The notes beneath the pieces are model-generated. The model was not told the DNA's origin. It saw only the letters and a list, made by a program, of their open reading frames with translations, and made no database searches. Below, in pieces: positions 1 through 5,109 of a stretch of 5,109 nt of DNA. Both the position numbers and the translations under genes were made by a program. Source of the stretch: RUG572 sp051884915 (GTDB lineage: Bacteria > Verrucomicrobiota > Kiritimatiellia > RFP12 > UBA1067); assembly GCA_051884915.1 (NCBI GenBank), contig JBJEWF010000036.1:1-5109 (forward strand), given 5' to 3'. Position 1 is the stretch's first letter. Each line of letters opens with the position of its first letter.

Positions 1-236
1 GCGCGGTTGTCGGGCCTGACGCGGAAAAGGGTCTGCTTGTCCTGATCTGCATTGGGCGACAAAGGACGGACGCGCTTCAGCAACGAACCCACCATCGAGG
101 TTGACAGGTTCCCGGGCGAGACGCTGGCATTCAGGCCGGCAACGCAGTAGCGGCTGGCGGTTGAGCGCAAAGGCGACGAAACGTGCGTGACGGTTCCGTG
201 CGTCGGTGCCTGGAATGGCGGCTATCTGATGAATAG
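1..236 (+). pseudogene. possible decayed 3' end of an unidentified protein gene
   Basis: No open frame spans this stretch, yet two frames read like real protein. Frame 3 (positions 3 to about 50) gives AVVGPDAEKGLLVLI. Frame 1 (from about 46) gives ALGDKGRTRFSNEPTIEVD, then FPGETLAFRPATQ, an in-frame TAG at 148-150, then RLAVERKGDETCVTV and GAWNGGYL near 235. Joined across one frameshift near 45-52 and the TAG, this resembles the beta-strand-rich C-terminal part of an extracellular or carbohydrate-active enzyme, but I cannot name a family. Any upstream part lies outside the window. The palindrome at 240-254 sits right after the protein-like text, so the original end may have been lost there. 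The alternative is chance coding character in GC-rich noncoding DNA; I rate decay as possible, not proven. Confidence 0.3.
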
Positions 237-239
237 ACA

Positions 240-254
240 CGGGGACAGTCCCCG
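240..254. repeat. GC-rich palindrome, REP-like
   Basis: The sequence CGGGGAC-A-GTCCCCG is a perfect inverted repeat with 7-bp arms around a single base. Very similar GGGGACAGTCCCC words are, to my recollection, common as scattered intergenic repeats in several bacterial genomes, sometimes with REP-associated transposases. There is no T-run after it, so it is not a typical intrinsic terminator. Only one copy is present in this window, so its repetitive nature is inferred. Confidence 0.45.
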
Positions 255-383
255 AAGATCGTCTTTGTCGGTCTGACCGGTTGCGTTCCGATCTGCGCAC
301 TTCGTTCAGAACGTTCGCCGGGTGTTTGTGGCCGTGAGAGGTCTTTGGGGATAGCGCGGGAGACTATCCGCTAGCGGGCTTTA

Positions 384-412
384 GAACTGCGGATGTCTGT
401 CTCCGGCAGTTC
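384..412. repeat. 7-bp perfect inverted repeat (stem-loop)
   Basis: GAACTGC at 384-390 pairs perfectly with GCAGTTC at 406-412 around a 15-nt loop. The stem can extend by three more pairs (391-393 with 402-404) if G405 is bulged. An ATTTTT run follows only at about 426-431, too far away for a standard intrinsic terminator. It may be part of a structured RNA or a remnant; no function can be assigned from sequence alone. Confidence 0.35.
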
Positions 413-501
413 AGCGGGACATGGGGATTTTTCATGTGATTATGGTGCGGAGTGGTCTCCATGAGGAGTTCTGGGGAACAGGGAGAGGCATGGCATGACT
501 G

Positions 502-523
502 CATGTCAGACGTTGTCTGCATG
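502..523. repeat. short stem-loop, CAGAC-GTT-GTCTG
   Basis: CAGAC (507-511) and GTCTG (515-519) form a 5-bp stem around a 3-nt loop. With one bulged base (T506), the flanking CATG words at 502-505 and 520-523 pair as well, giving nine pairs in all. GCATG also recurs directly at 493, 501 and 519, so some of this symmetry comes from a short repeated word. Function unknown. Confidence 0.3.
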
Positions 524-575
524 GATTGGAGAGTCCGATTGTCGAGGCTTTTCTTTTGGCGTTTTTAAGCTTTGA

Positions 576-591
576 ATTCAACATATAGACA
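576..591. promoter_or_regulatory. NrdR-like box 1 (distal)
   Basis: From memory the NrdR box consensus is acaCwAtATaTwGtgt. Here the central ten bases are CAACATATAG, matching nine of the ten core positions; the outer bases match poorly. The box start lies 32 bp from that of the second candidate box, about three helical turns, which is the layout known for tandem NrdR sites upstream of ribonucleotide reductase operons. NrdR is a zinc-ribbon/ATP-cone repressor that senses ATP and dATP. Placement upstream of nrdDG fits. It is weak alone and convincing mainly as a pair. Confidence 0.55.
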
Positions 592-607
592 TCTATTGAA
601 AATAGAT
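591..607. repeat. perfect 7-bp inverted repeat between the two NrdR-like boxes
   Basis: ATCTATT-GAA-AATAGAT is a perfect inverted repeat with 7-bp arms and a 3-base centre, almost exactly filling the spacer between the two NrdR-like boxes. It lies upstream of the predicted -35 element, so it would not be transcribed from that promoter and is more likely a DNA-level site, such as an operator for another regulator. I do not recognise the motif; it is not a good FNR or LexA match. Confidence 0.5.
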
Positions 608-623
608 ACACAATATATGGATT
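608..623. promoter_or_regulatory. NrdR-like box 2 (proximal)
   Basis: ACACAATATATGGATT matches 13 of 16 positions of the NrdR consensus acaCwAtATaTwGtgt, including the whole left half and the central AATATAT. It ends 6 bp before the predicted -35 hexamer of the nrdDG promoter, so bound NrdR could block polymerase. Together with the box at 576-591 it makes a tandem, helically phased operator. The regulator gene itself is not in the window. Confidence 0.62.
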
Positions 624-629
624 TCAGGG

Positions 630-659
630 TTGACCGTCTCATTCTTCCTGTGGTATCAT
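630..659 (+). promoter_or_regulatory. sigma-70-type promoter for nrdDG
   Basis: The -35 hexamer TTGACC (630-635) and -10 hexamer TATCAT (654-659) each match five of six consensus bases and are 18 bp apart. Transcription would start near 666, leaving a leader of roughly 127 nt before nrdD. The position immediately downstream of the NrdR-like boxes supports the call. I found no better promoter overlapping the boxes themselves. Confidence 0.55.
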
Positions 660-665
660 AGCCTC

Positions 666-792
666 GTTCCCCCGGGGAGGGTCTCGTCGATGAGGCGTCT
701 GGCCTTGGGGTGCTTATTGTCTTGAATCCCGGATTCACGACTTTTGATTTTAATGATTTAATGAAAATCTTGCAACGAAAAGGAAGTCATCA
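666..792 (+). other. predicted 5' leader of the nrdDG transcript
   Basis: Between the promoter and nrdD lie several small structures. GCCTC (661-665) can pair with GAGGC (692-696), enclosing CCCCGGGG (670-677). GAATCC/GGATTC form a dyad at 724-736. The octamer TTTAATGA is repeated back to back at 749-756 and 757-764. A tiny frame, ATG at 761 to TGA at 794-796 (11 codons, MKILQRKGSHQ), overlaps the nrdD start codon. No known riboswitch or T-box core is recognisable. Confidence 0.35.
780..786 (+). promoter_or_regulatory. ribosome binding site of nrdD
   Basis: AAGGAAG lies 6 nt before the ATG at 793 and is a good Shine-Dalgarno match. It fixes the nrdD start, which also places the ATP-cone motif directly at the N-terminus. 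Confidence 0.75.
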
Positions 793-3030
793 ATGAACAT
801 CATCAAGCGCAATGGTGAAGAAACGCCTTTCGACGCATCCAAGATTGCGGCGGCGATTCGAAAGGCGAATGCCACGGTGGAAGACGCCGATCGGCTCACT
901 GATGCGCGCATTGAGCGAATCGCCGCGCAGATTGAGGAATTTGCCGCTTCGCATGATCGTGCGTTGAGCGTGGAAGAGGTGCAGGATCTCGTGGAAACGA
1001 AGATCATGGAAGCCGGCGGTAGCGCCATTGCCAAGAAATATATCAAATACCGTTTCATCCAGGACTTGAAACGTCGGAAAAATACGACCGATGGCGAGAT
1101 CCTTTCACTTATCAACTGCACGAACGAGGAGGCGAAGCAGGAAAACGCAAACAAAAACCCGGTTGTGAACTCGACGCAGCGCGACTACATGGCAGGGGCC
1201 GTTTCGAAGGACGTTTCGCGCCGCATTCTGCTGCCTGAAGACATCGTGGCGGCCCACGAGGCGGGGCTGATCCATTTCCACGACATGGACTACTATGCGC
1301 AGCGCATGCACAACTGCGATCTCGTGAATCTCGAAGATATGCTCCAGAACGGCACGGTCATTTCCGGGACGAAGATCGACCGTCCGCATTCCTTCTCGAC
1401 GGCGTGCAATATCGCGACGCAGATCATCGCCCAGGTGGCCTCCAACCAGTACGGCGGCCAGTCCATCTCCCTCACCCATCTGGCTCCTTTCGTTCAGGTC
1501 AGTCGTGATCGGATTGCCGGCGAAGTGGCCGAAGAGTTCAAGATTGCAGGGGTTGAGGTTCCGGCCGACAAAGTCAAGGCAATCGTCGAAAAACGCGTGC
1601 GCGAGGAAATCGTCCGTGGCGTCCAGACGATCCAGTACCAGGTGGTGACGCTCATGACGACGAACGGTCAGGCGCCGTTCATTACCGTCTTCCTCTATCT
1701 CAACGAGGCGCGGAACGAGCAGGAGAAAAAGGACCTCGCAATGATCATCGAGGAGACCCTCCGCCAGCGTATCGAGGGCGTGAAGAACGAAGTCGGCGTC
1801 TACGTGACGCCGGCCTTCCCGAAACTCATCTACGTGCTGGAAGAGGACAACATCCGCGAAGGAACGCCCTACTGGTATCTCACGGAACTCGCGGCGAAAT
1901 GCACGGCCAAGCGCATGGTGCCGGACTACATTTCCGAGAAGGTGATGAAGAACCTCAAGATTGATGCGCAGGGAAACGGCAACTGCTATACGGCCATGGG
2001 GTGCCGTTCGTTCTTGACGCCCTACATCAACGAGGCGGGAAAGCCCCAGTACTATGGACGCTTCAACCAGGGCGTTGTGACGGTCAATCTCGTGGACATT
2101 GCGCTGACGGCCGTTCAGAACGCAGGTGCGGGGGCGGGCGACGAGCGCCGCTTGACGGAGTTCTGGAAAGTCTTCGATGAGCGCATGGAACTGTGCCACC
2201 GCGCCCTGCAGTGCCGCCACGAACGTCTCACGGGGACGCTGTCCGACGCCGCGCCGATTCTGTGGCAGCATGGCGCGCTGCTCCGCCTGCAGAAGGGGGA
2301 AAGGATCGACAAGTACCTCCATGGCGGCTATTCGACGATCTCGCTTGGCTACGCGGGCCTGTGGGAATGTGTCTACGCCTTGATCGGCAAGAAATTGACG
2401 GAATTCAACGGCGAGATTCTGGGTTTGGACATCATGACCCAGTTGAACGTCTACACGAAGAAGTGGAAAGAGGCCGAGAAGATCGACTATTCCCTCTACG
2501 GCACGCCGCTGGAATCGACGACCTACCGTTTTGCCAAGTGCCTGCAGGAACGTTTCGGCATTGTCAAGGGCGTAACGGACCGCAACTACATCACGAACTC
2601 CTACCATGTCCATGTGACGGAGCCGATTGACGCGTTCGAGAAGCTGGCGCTGGAGGCGAAATTCCAGCGTCTCTCGCCGGGCGGCGCCATCTCGTACGTG
2701 GAAGTGCCGAACATGCAGGACAATCTGCCGGCCGTAATCAAAATCATGCAGTTCATCTACGAGCACATCATGTACGCCGAGTTGAACACCAAGAGCGACT
2801 ACTGCCAGGTGTGCGGCTGGGACGGCGAAATCGAGATCGTGAAGGACGCGAACGGCAAGTTGATTTGGAAGTGTCCGAAGTGCGGCAACACGGACCAGAG
2901 CAAGATGAACGTCGCCCGCCGGACGTGCGGCTACATCGGATCCCAGTTCTGGAATCAGGGCCGCACGCAGGAGATCAAGGAACGAGTCCTCCACGTCTCG
3001 CAGACCATGTGTTCCGACGGTTGCCGCTGA
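793..3030 (+). CDS. nrdD: anaerobic (class III) ribonucleoside-triphosphate reductase, large subunit
   Basis: Cytoplasmic glycyl-radical enzyme that reduces ribonucleoside triphosphates to deoxy forms without oxygen. The 745 residues read as a single N-terminal ATP-cone (about 2-95, starting NIIKRNGEETPFDASKI), the usual allosteric nucleotide sensor, followed by the ten-stranded barrel. Candidate active-site cysteines are C175 (HNCDLVNL) and C404 (MGCRSFL). M402 and N425 (GRFNQG) stand at the same offsets from C404 as, from memory, M288 and N311 stand from C290 in phage T4 NrdD, which points to the formate-using NrdD1 subtype. Near the C-terminus C671, C674, C694 and C697 form the zinc site, and RRTCGYIG holds the radical glycine, G713. 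An extra tail ends in MCSDGCR, a CX3C pair I do not remember as standard. nrdG follows after 3 nt. NrdR control is likely from the upstream boxes. Length and motifs are complete; the assignment is secure. Confidence 0.98.
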   Translation: MNIIKRNGEETPFDASKIAAAIRKANATVEDADRLTDARIERIAAQIEEFAASHDRALSVEEVQDLVETKIMEAGGSAIAKKYIKYRFIQDLKRRKNTTDGEILSLINCTNEEAKQENANKNPVVNSTQRDYMAGAVSKDVSRRILLPEDIVAAHEAGLIHFHDMDYYAQRMHNCDLVNLEDMLQNGTVISGTKIDRPHSFSTACNIATQIIAQVASNQYGGQSISLTHLAPFVQVSRDRIAGEVAEEFKIAGVEVPADKVKAIVEKRVREEIVRGVQTIQYQVVTLMTTNGQAPFITVFLYLNEARNEQEKKDLAMIIEETLRQRIEGVKNEVGVYVTPAFPKLIYVLEEDNIREGTPYWYLTELAAKCTAKRMVPDYISEKVMKNLKIDAQGNGNCYTAMGCRSFLTPYINEAGKPQYYGRFNQGVVTVNLVDIALTAVQNAGAGAGDERRLTEFWKVFDERMELCHRALQCRHERLTGTLSDAAPILWQHGALLRLQKGERIDKYLHGGYSTISLGYAGLWECVYALIGKKLTEFNGEILGLDIMTQLNVYTKKWKEAEKIDYSLYGTPLESTTYRFAKCLQERFGIVKGVTDRNYITNSYHVHVTEPIDAFEKLALEAKFQRLSPGGAISYVEVPNMQDNLPAVIKIMQFIYEHIMYAELNTKSDYCQVCGWDGEIEIVKDANGKLIWKCPKCGNTDQSKMNVARRTCGYIGSQFWNQGRTQEIKERVLHVSQTMCSDGCR

Positions 3031-3033
3031 CCG

Positions 3034-3519
3034 ATGAACTATTGCGAGATACTGAAAAGCGACATTGCGAATGGCGAGGGCATTCGCGTGTCCCTTTTCG
3101 TTTCAGGCTGCACGCATCGCTGCAAGGGCTGTTTCAATGAGCGGACTTGGGCGTTCGATTCGGGCAAGCCGTTCACGCGGGAAGTCGAGGACGCGATTCT
3201 CGTCGAACTCAGGAAGGAATGGGTGACTGGACTGACTCTGCTGGGCGGAGAGCCGATGGAACCCTCCAATCAGCGGGCTCTGGTGCCGTTCCTCCGCCGC
3301 GTGAAGGCCGAAGTCCCCAACAAGACCATCTGGTGCTATACGGGATGTGTCTACGAGCGCGATCTGCTCGCGGAGTCCCGTTGGCGAACGGAAGTCACGG
3401 ACGAGTTTCTCTCCATGCTCGACGTGCTGGTCGATGGACCCTTCATCGAGGAACTCAAGGACATTTCGCTGCGCTTCCGCGGATCTTCCAACCAGCGTCT
3501 GCTGAAACTCAAGGGCTGA
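3034..3519 (+). CDS. nrdG: anaerobic ribonucleotide reductase activating protein (radical SAM)
   Basis: Activase for NrdD: its 4Fe-4S cluster cleaves S-adenosylmethionine to a 5'-deoxyadenosyl radical, which takes a hydrogen from the NrdD glycine. The 161-residue length is normal for NrdG. The cluster motif is C26-X3-C30-X2-C33 (SGCTHRCKGCFN), followed by LTLLGGEPM at 67-75, the SAM-binding GGE motif, and family signatures DVLVDGPF (130-137) and FRGSSNQRL (148-156). The ATG at 3034 lies 3 nt after the nrdD stop. There is no clear Shine-Dalgarno sequence, so translation is probably coupled to nrdD. Its last 11 bp are shared with the stop end of the converging hydrolase gene, and no terminator follows. 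Nothing looks truncated. Confidence 0.97.
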   Translation: MNYCEILKSDIANGEGIRVSLFVSGCTHRCKGCFNERTWAFDSGKPFTREVEDAILVELRKEWVTGLTLLGGEPMEPSNQRALVPFLRRVKAEVPNKTIWCYTGCVYERDLLAESRWRTEVTDEFLSMLDVLVDGPFIEELKDISLRFRGSSNQRLLKLKG

Positions 3520-4774
3520 CGGGCGTTTGCACGCGCGTTGAAAAGACAAGTCCGTCGTCCGTCGTCAGATTGGCAAAAAACATCTGCGCGTCCGGCGGAA
3601 CGAGGACGGAAAAAGACGTTGCGCCGGGCTTGAAGGATGGGATGGGCCGGATTTCCCAGGCGCGATCCGCGAGCAGCGCGTTCGTCGCACACGTCAGAAG
3701 GAGGTCCGCCTTTGCAATGGCCCTCTCGGTGGCCTTGAAATGGACGGTGAAGAGGTGGTTGGAGAATGTCGTCGAACGGATGGCGGGCAACGCGGGAGCG
3801 TTGTTGAGCATCTGGTCGGCCAGCGCCGTGATTTCTCCGGGATCGCCCGCCGGCGGGTGTCCATGGGGCATTCGCAGCTTAATCGACAGGAGAAGCGGCG
3901 TCGATGTGGGAAGGGCGGAACAGCTGTTCCGGAGCGCATCCAGGGGATACCAGCGGTCGTTGGTTCCCGTGCACCAGAGAACGGGGGCCGTCGACCGTTT
4001 GCCGGGCAGGTAGTTCTTCGGATCCCAGCGTGCGAGCCAGGCACGATACTTTTCGCGGTCGGGACTCATGTGGTCCCATTGGGGATTGAGGTCGTACCAG
4101 CCGCAGCCATAGACGGGGGCCGCGAATCTGAAGCGGTCGTCCACGCTCATGACGATACTGGTCAGATAGCCGCCCCAACTGATTCCCGTGAGGCCGATCC
4201 GTCCGGCGTCCACTTCAGGCCGTGCGCGCAAAAAGGAATGGCAGCGCATGACGGCTGCCACCGCATGGTAGGTCCACTGGTCGTGGAACGGAGCGTCCAT
4301 CTGGGCGACGGAACGGCCCCAGCCGGAGGGGCCCGACCACGGATGCGCAGGATGGGGTTCGCCGTCGCGTTCGCCCTGGGGGATCTTGCCGCAGGTATCC
4401 ATGGCAATGGCGGCATAGCCGCGCCCATTCCAGATTTTCACCCAATGGGCGAAGGCCGTTCCGCCGCCGCCATGGACAAGGACCATGGCCGGCGCTTTCT
4501 TCTTTGCGGTGGCGCCTGCGGGAAGTCCCCACCAGGCGAAGATGCGTGAAGGTCTGCCCCGGTACGGTTCTCCGGCAATGAAGACCGGTTCGACGCCCGC
4601 GACGCGGCCGTAGCTGTTTGACGCCGGGATCGTCACGGAATGGGTCTCCGGCGGGAGATCCAGCGCTTTGAGATCCCAGGGAGAGCGGCTTTTCTCCGAC
4701 CGTTCGTGTTCGGACGGGACGGCGGACAGGGAAAATGAGAGCAGGGCGAACGCGACGGAAAGGAGGAATTTCAT
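3509..4774 (-). CDS. secreted alpha/beta-hydrolase, acetyl-xylan-esterase/dienelactone-hydrolase-like
   Basis: A 421-residue predicted exported hydrolase. It starts with a signal peptide (MKFLLSVAFALLSFSLSA, cleavage near residue 18). The fold markers follow in order: HGGGG at 101-105 for the oxyanion hole, nucleophile S199 in GISWGG (197-202), probable acid D273 in GTNDRWYPL, and the catalytic histidine in PHGH, H304 or H306. Residues about 335-421 form a beta-rich tail ending in FFANLTTDDGLVFSTR, which resembles C-terminal domains of acetyl-xylan-esterase-like or prolyl-oligopeptidase-like hydrolases of Verrucomicrobiota-type bacteria. The substrate is unknown; an ester on plant polysaccharide or a peptide bond are both possible. 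I chose the ATG at 4774 because the signal peptide begins exactly there and it overlaps the preceding stop as ATGA. In-frame ATG at 4795 is a possible alternative; neither has a strong Shine-Dalgarno. The 3' end overlaps nrdG by 11 bp. Confidence 0.88.
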   Translation of the reverse strand: MKFLLSVAFALLSFSLSAVPSEHERSEKSRSPWDLKALDLPPETHSVTIPASNSYGRVAGVEPVFIAGEPYRGRPSRIFAWWGLPAGATAKKKAPAMVLVHGGGGTAFAHWVKIWNGRGYAAIAMDTCGKIPQGERDGEPHPAHPWSGPSGWGRSVAQMDAPFHDQWTYHAVAAVMRCHSFLRARPEVDAGRIGLTGISWGGYLTSIVMSVDDRFRFAAPVYGCGWYDLNPQWDHMSPDREKYRAWLARWDPKNYLPGKRSTAPVLWCTGTNDRWYPLDALRNSCSALPTSTPLLLSIKLRMPHGHPPAGDPGEITALADQMLNNAPALPAIRSTTFSNHLFTVHFKATERAIAKADLLLTCATNALLADRAWEIRPIPSFKPGATSFSVLVPPDAQMFFANLTTDDGLVFSTRVQTPVSP

Positions 4775-5109
4775 GGGGATTGTCGGTTCCGGCATGTCCC
4801 AACGACGCCGAGCGGATTCTCGGCGGCGGCGCAGAGTGCGCGGAAATCGCAGTTGTAGTCGCGAACGTTGCCGCAGGGCGTATCGACGAAACCGCACGTC
4901 TGCAAACGCCCCGTATGGGAAAGAAACGCAAAGCCGCGCCCGCCGATACAGGTGCCGGCCATGGGGCAGCAGGTCAATTTGCAGGTATGGGTCTTCGACC
5001 AGGCGATGACCGAACGGACCTGGTCGTCGTCGAGGACGTATCGGTCGATGGCCTTCCCGCGGCCAACGGGAACAAGCGAGAAAACGTCGAGCCGCGTTGC
5101 CCCAAACTG
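4771..5109 (-). CDS. C-terminal part of a cysteine-rich radical SAM (SPASM/twitch-like) protein, partial
   Basis: The frame is open from the right edge to the TGA at 4773-4771, giving 112 residues of a longer protein. It contains LVPVGRGKAID, then CKLTCCPMAGTCIGGRGF, AFLSHTGRLQTCGFVD and CGNVRDY. This order (VPxGRG, clustered cysteines, FxSHxGxxxxCG, GNVR) resembles the auxiliary-cluster region of AhbD/NirJ-type radical SAM enzymes; G67-X4-C72 fits the SPASM/twitch GX4C motif. Nine cysteines lie within residues 43-106. The protein stops soon after C106, so the second cluster motif CX2CX5C of full SPASM domains is not visible, which suggests a twitch-type or divergent end. The CX3CX2C core would lie outside the window, so the radical SAM call is by resemblance. 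The stop overlaps the hydrolase ATG, so the two are probably one operon. Confidence 0.6.
   Translation of the reverse strand, partial: QFGATRLDVFSLVPVGRGKAIDRYVLDDDQVRSVIAWSKTHTCKLTCCPMAGTCIGGRGFAFLSHTGRLQTCGFVDTPCGNVRDYNCDFRALCAAAENPLGVVGTCRNRQSP

Larger units (their letters stand above)
277..575. other. gene-free stretch with scattered inverted repeats
   Basis: I see no credible coding frame on either strand here: stops are frequent and no family-like peptide appears. What it does hold is a set of dyads: GGATAG/CTATCC (349-354 with 364-369), the 10-bp palindrome CCGCTAGCGG (368-377), GAACTGC/GCAGTTC (384-390 with 406-412) and a bulged stem around 502-523. I recognise no tRNA, rRNA fragment or known riboswitch core. 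Base composition shifts from GC-rich to AT-rich near 540, where the nrd control region begins. Confidence 0.5.

Noticed and set aside
340..435. Possible tRNA or selenocysteine tRNA suggested by clustered stems
   Set aside because: No acceptor stem closes the region, there is no GGTTCGA-type T-arm, and no anticodon arm can be placed.
744..757. FNR-like site TTGAT-N4-ATGAT in the nrdDG leader
   Set aside because: Only 8 of 10 specified bases match, the second half-site is poor, and it lies well downstream of the predicted transcription start.
750..1154. A 134-codon - strand frame across the nrdD start
   Set aside because: Antisense shadow of the ATP-cone coding region with a serine/alanine-rich translation. 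It also covers the nrdD RBS and leader.
1105..2994. A 629-codon stop-free frame on the - strand, antisense to nrdD
   Set aside because: Its codons align exactly with nrdD codons, so it exists only because nrdD avoids TTA, CTA and TCA. The translation shows no family motifs, and nrdD is certain.
3523..3534. GCGT/ACGC mini-hairpin just after nrdG as a terminator
   Set aside because: Only 4 bp of stem and no T-run; it lies within the hydrolase coding sequence.
3740..4549. A 269-codon + strand frame opposite the hydrolase gene
   Set aside because: Low-complexity, arginine- and glycine-rich translation without recognisable motifs. The - strand gene has a signal peptide and catalytic motifs.
4761..4775. 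AGGAGG followed 6 nt later by ATG on the + strand, resembling a strong gene start
   Set aside because: It is the complement of the KFLLS codons in the hydrolase signal peptide. The + strand frame that follows is arginine-rich and ends at 5009 without any family resemblance.

Overview
The window comes from an anaerobic bacterium with G+C-rich coding sequence. The centrepiece is a class III (oxygen-sensitive, glycyl-radical) ribonucleotide reductase operon, nrdD-nrdG, on the + strand. On the - strand, converging on it, lie a secreted alpha/beta-hydrolase and, just upstream of that, the C-terminal end of a cysteine-rich protein that looks like a radical SAM enzyme. The style of the hydrolase (signal peptide, HGGGG, GISWGG, a late HGH and a C-terminal beta-rich tail) reminds me of large hydrolase families in the Kiritimatiellota/Lentisphaerota/Verrucomicrobiota group. 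That placement is an impression from family style, not a proven assignment.

Layout. Positions 1-276 hold no intact gene, but two frames read like the decayed end of a protein gene (one frameshift, one in-frame TAG) that runs into a GC-rich palindrome at 240-254. Positions 277-575 hold no gene I can support, only several inverted repeats. From about 540 the sequence turns AT-rich and carries what looks like the nrd control region: two NrdR-like boxes (576-591 and 608-623) with starts 32 bp apart, a perfect 7-bp inverted repeat between them, then a good sigma-70-type promoter (TTGACC / 18 bp / TATCAT, 630-659). An untranslated leader of about 127 nt leads to a clear ribosome binding site and nrdD at 793-3030. 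nrdG follows after 3 nt (3034-3519).

The - strand hydrolase (4774-3509) ends inside the last codons of nrdG, so the two convergent genes overlap by 11 bp and no intrinsic terminator separates them. The hydrolase start overlaps the stop of the preceding radical SAM-like gene in an ATGA arrangement, so those two are probably cotranscribed and translationally coupled. The N-terminal part of the radical SAM-like gene lies beyond the right edge.

How the genes work together. NrdG uses its 4Fe-4S cluster and S-adenosylmethionine to put a radical on a glycine near the NrdD C-terminus. NrdD then reduces ribonucleoside triphosphates for DNA synthesis without oxygen, probably with formate as reductant because the Met/Cys/Asn pattern of the formate-using subtype is present. 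The NrdR-like boxes suggest control by the nucleotide-sensing repressor NrdR. The hydrolase pair is a separate unit with no visible link to nucleotide metabolism. I did not find a convincing new system. The observations most worth following are the operator layout, the radical SAM-like/hydrolase coupling and the cysteine tail of NrdD.
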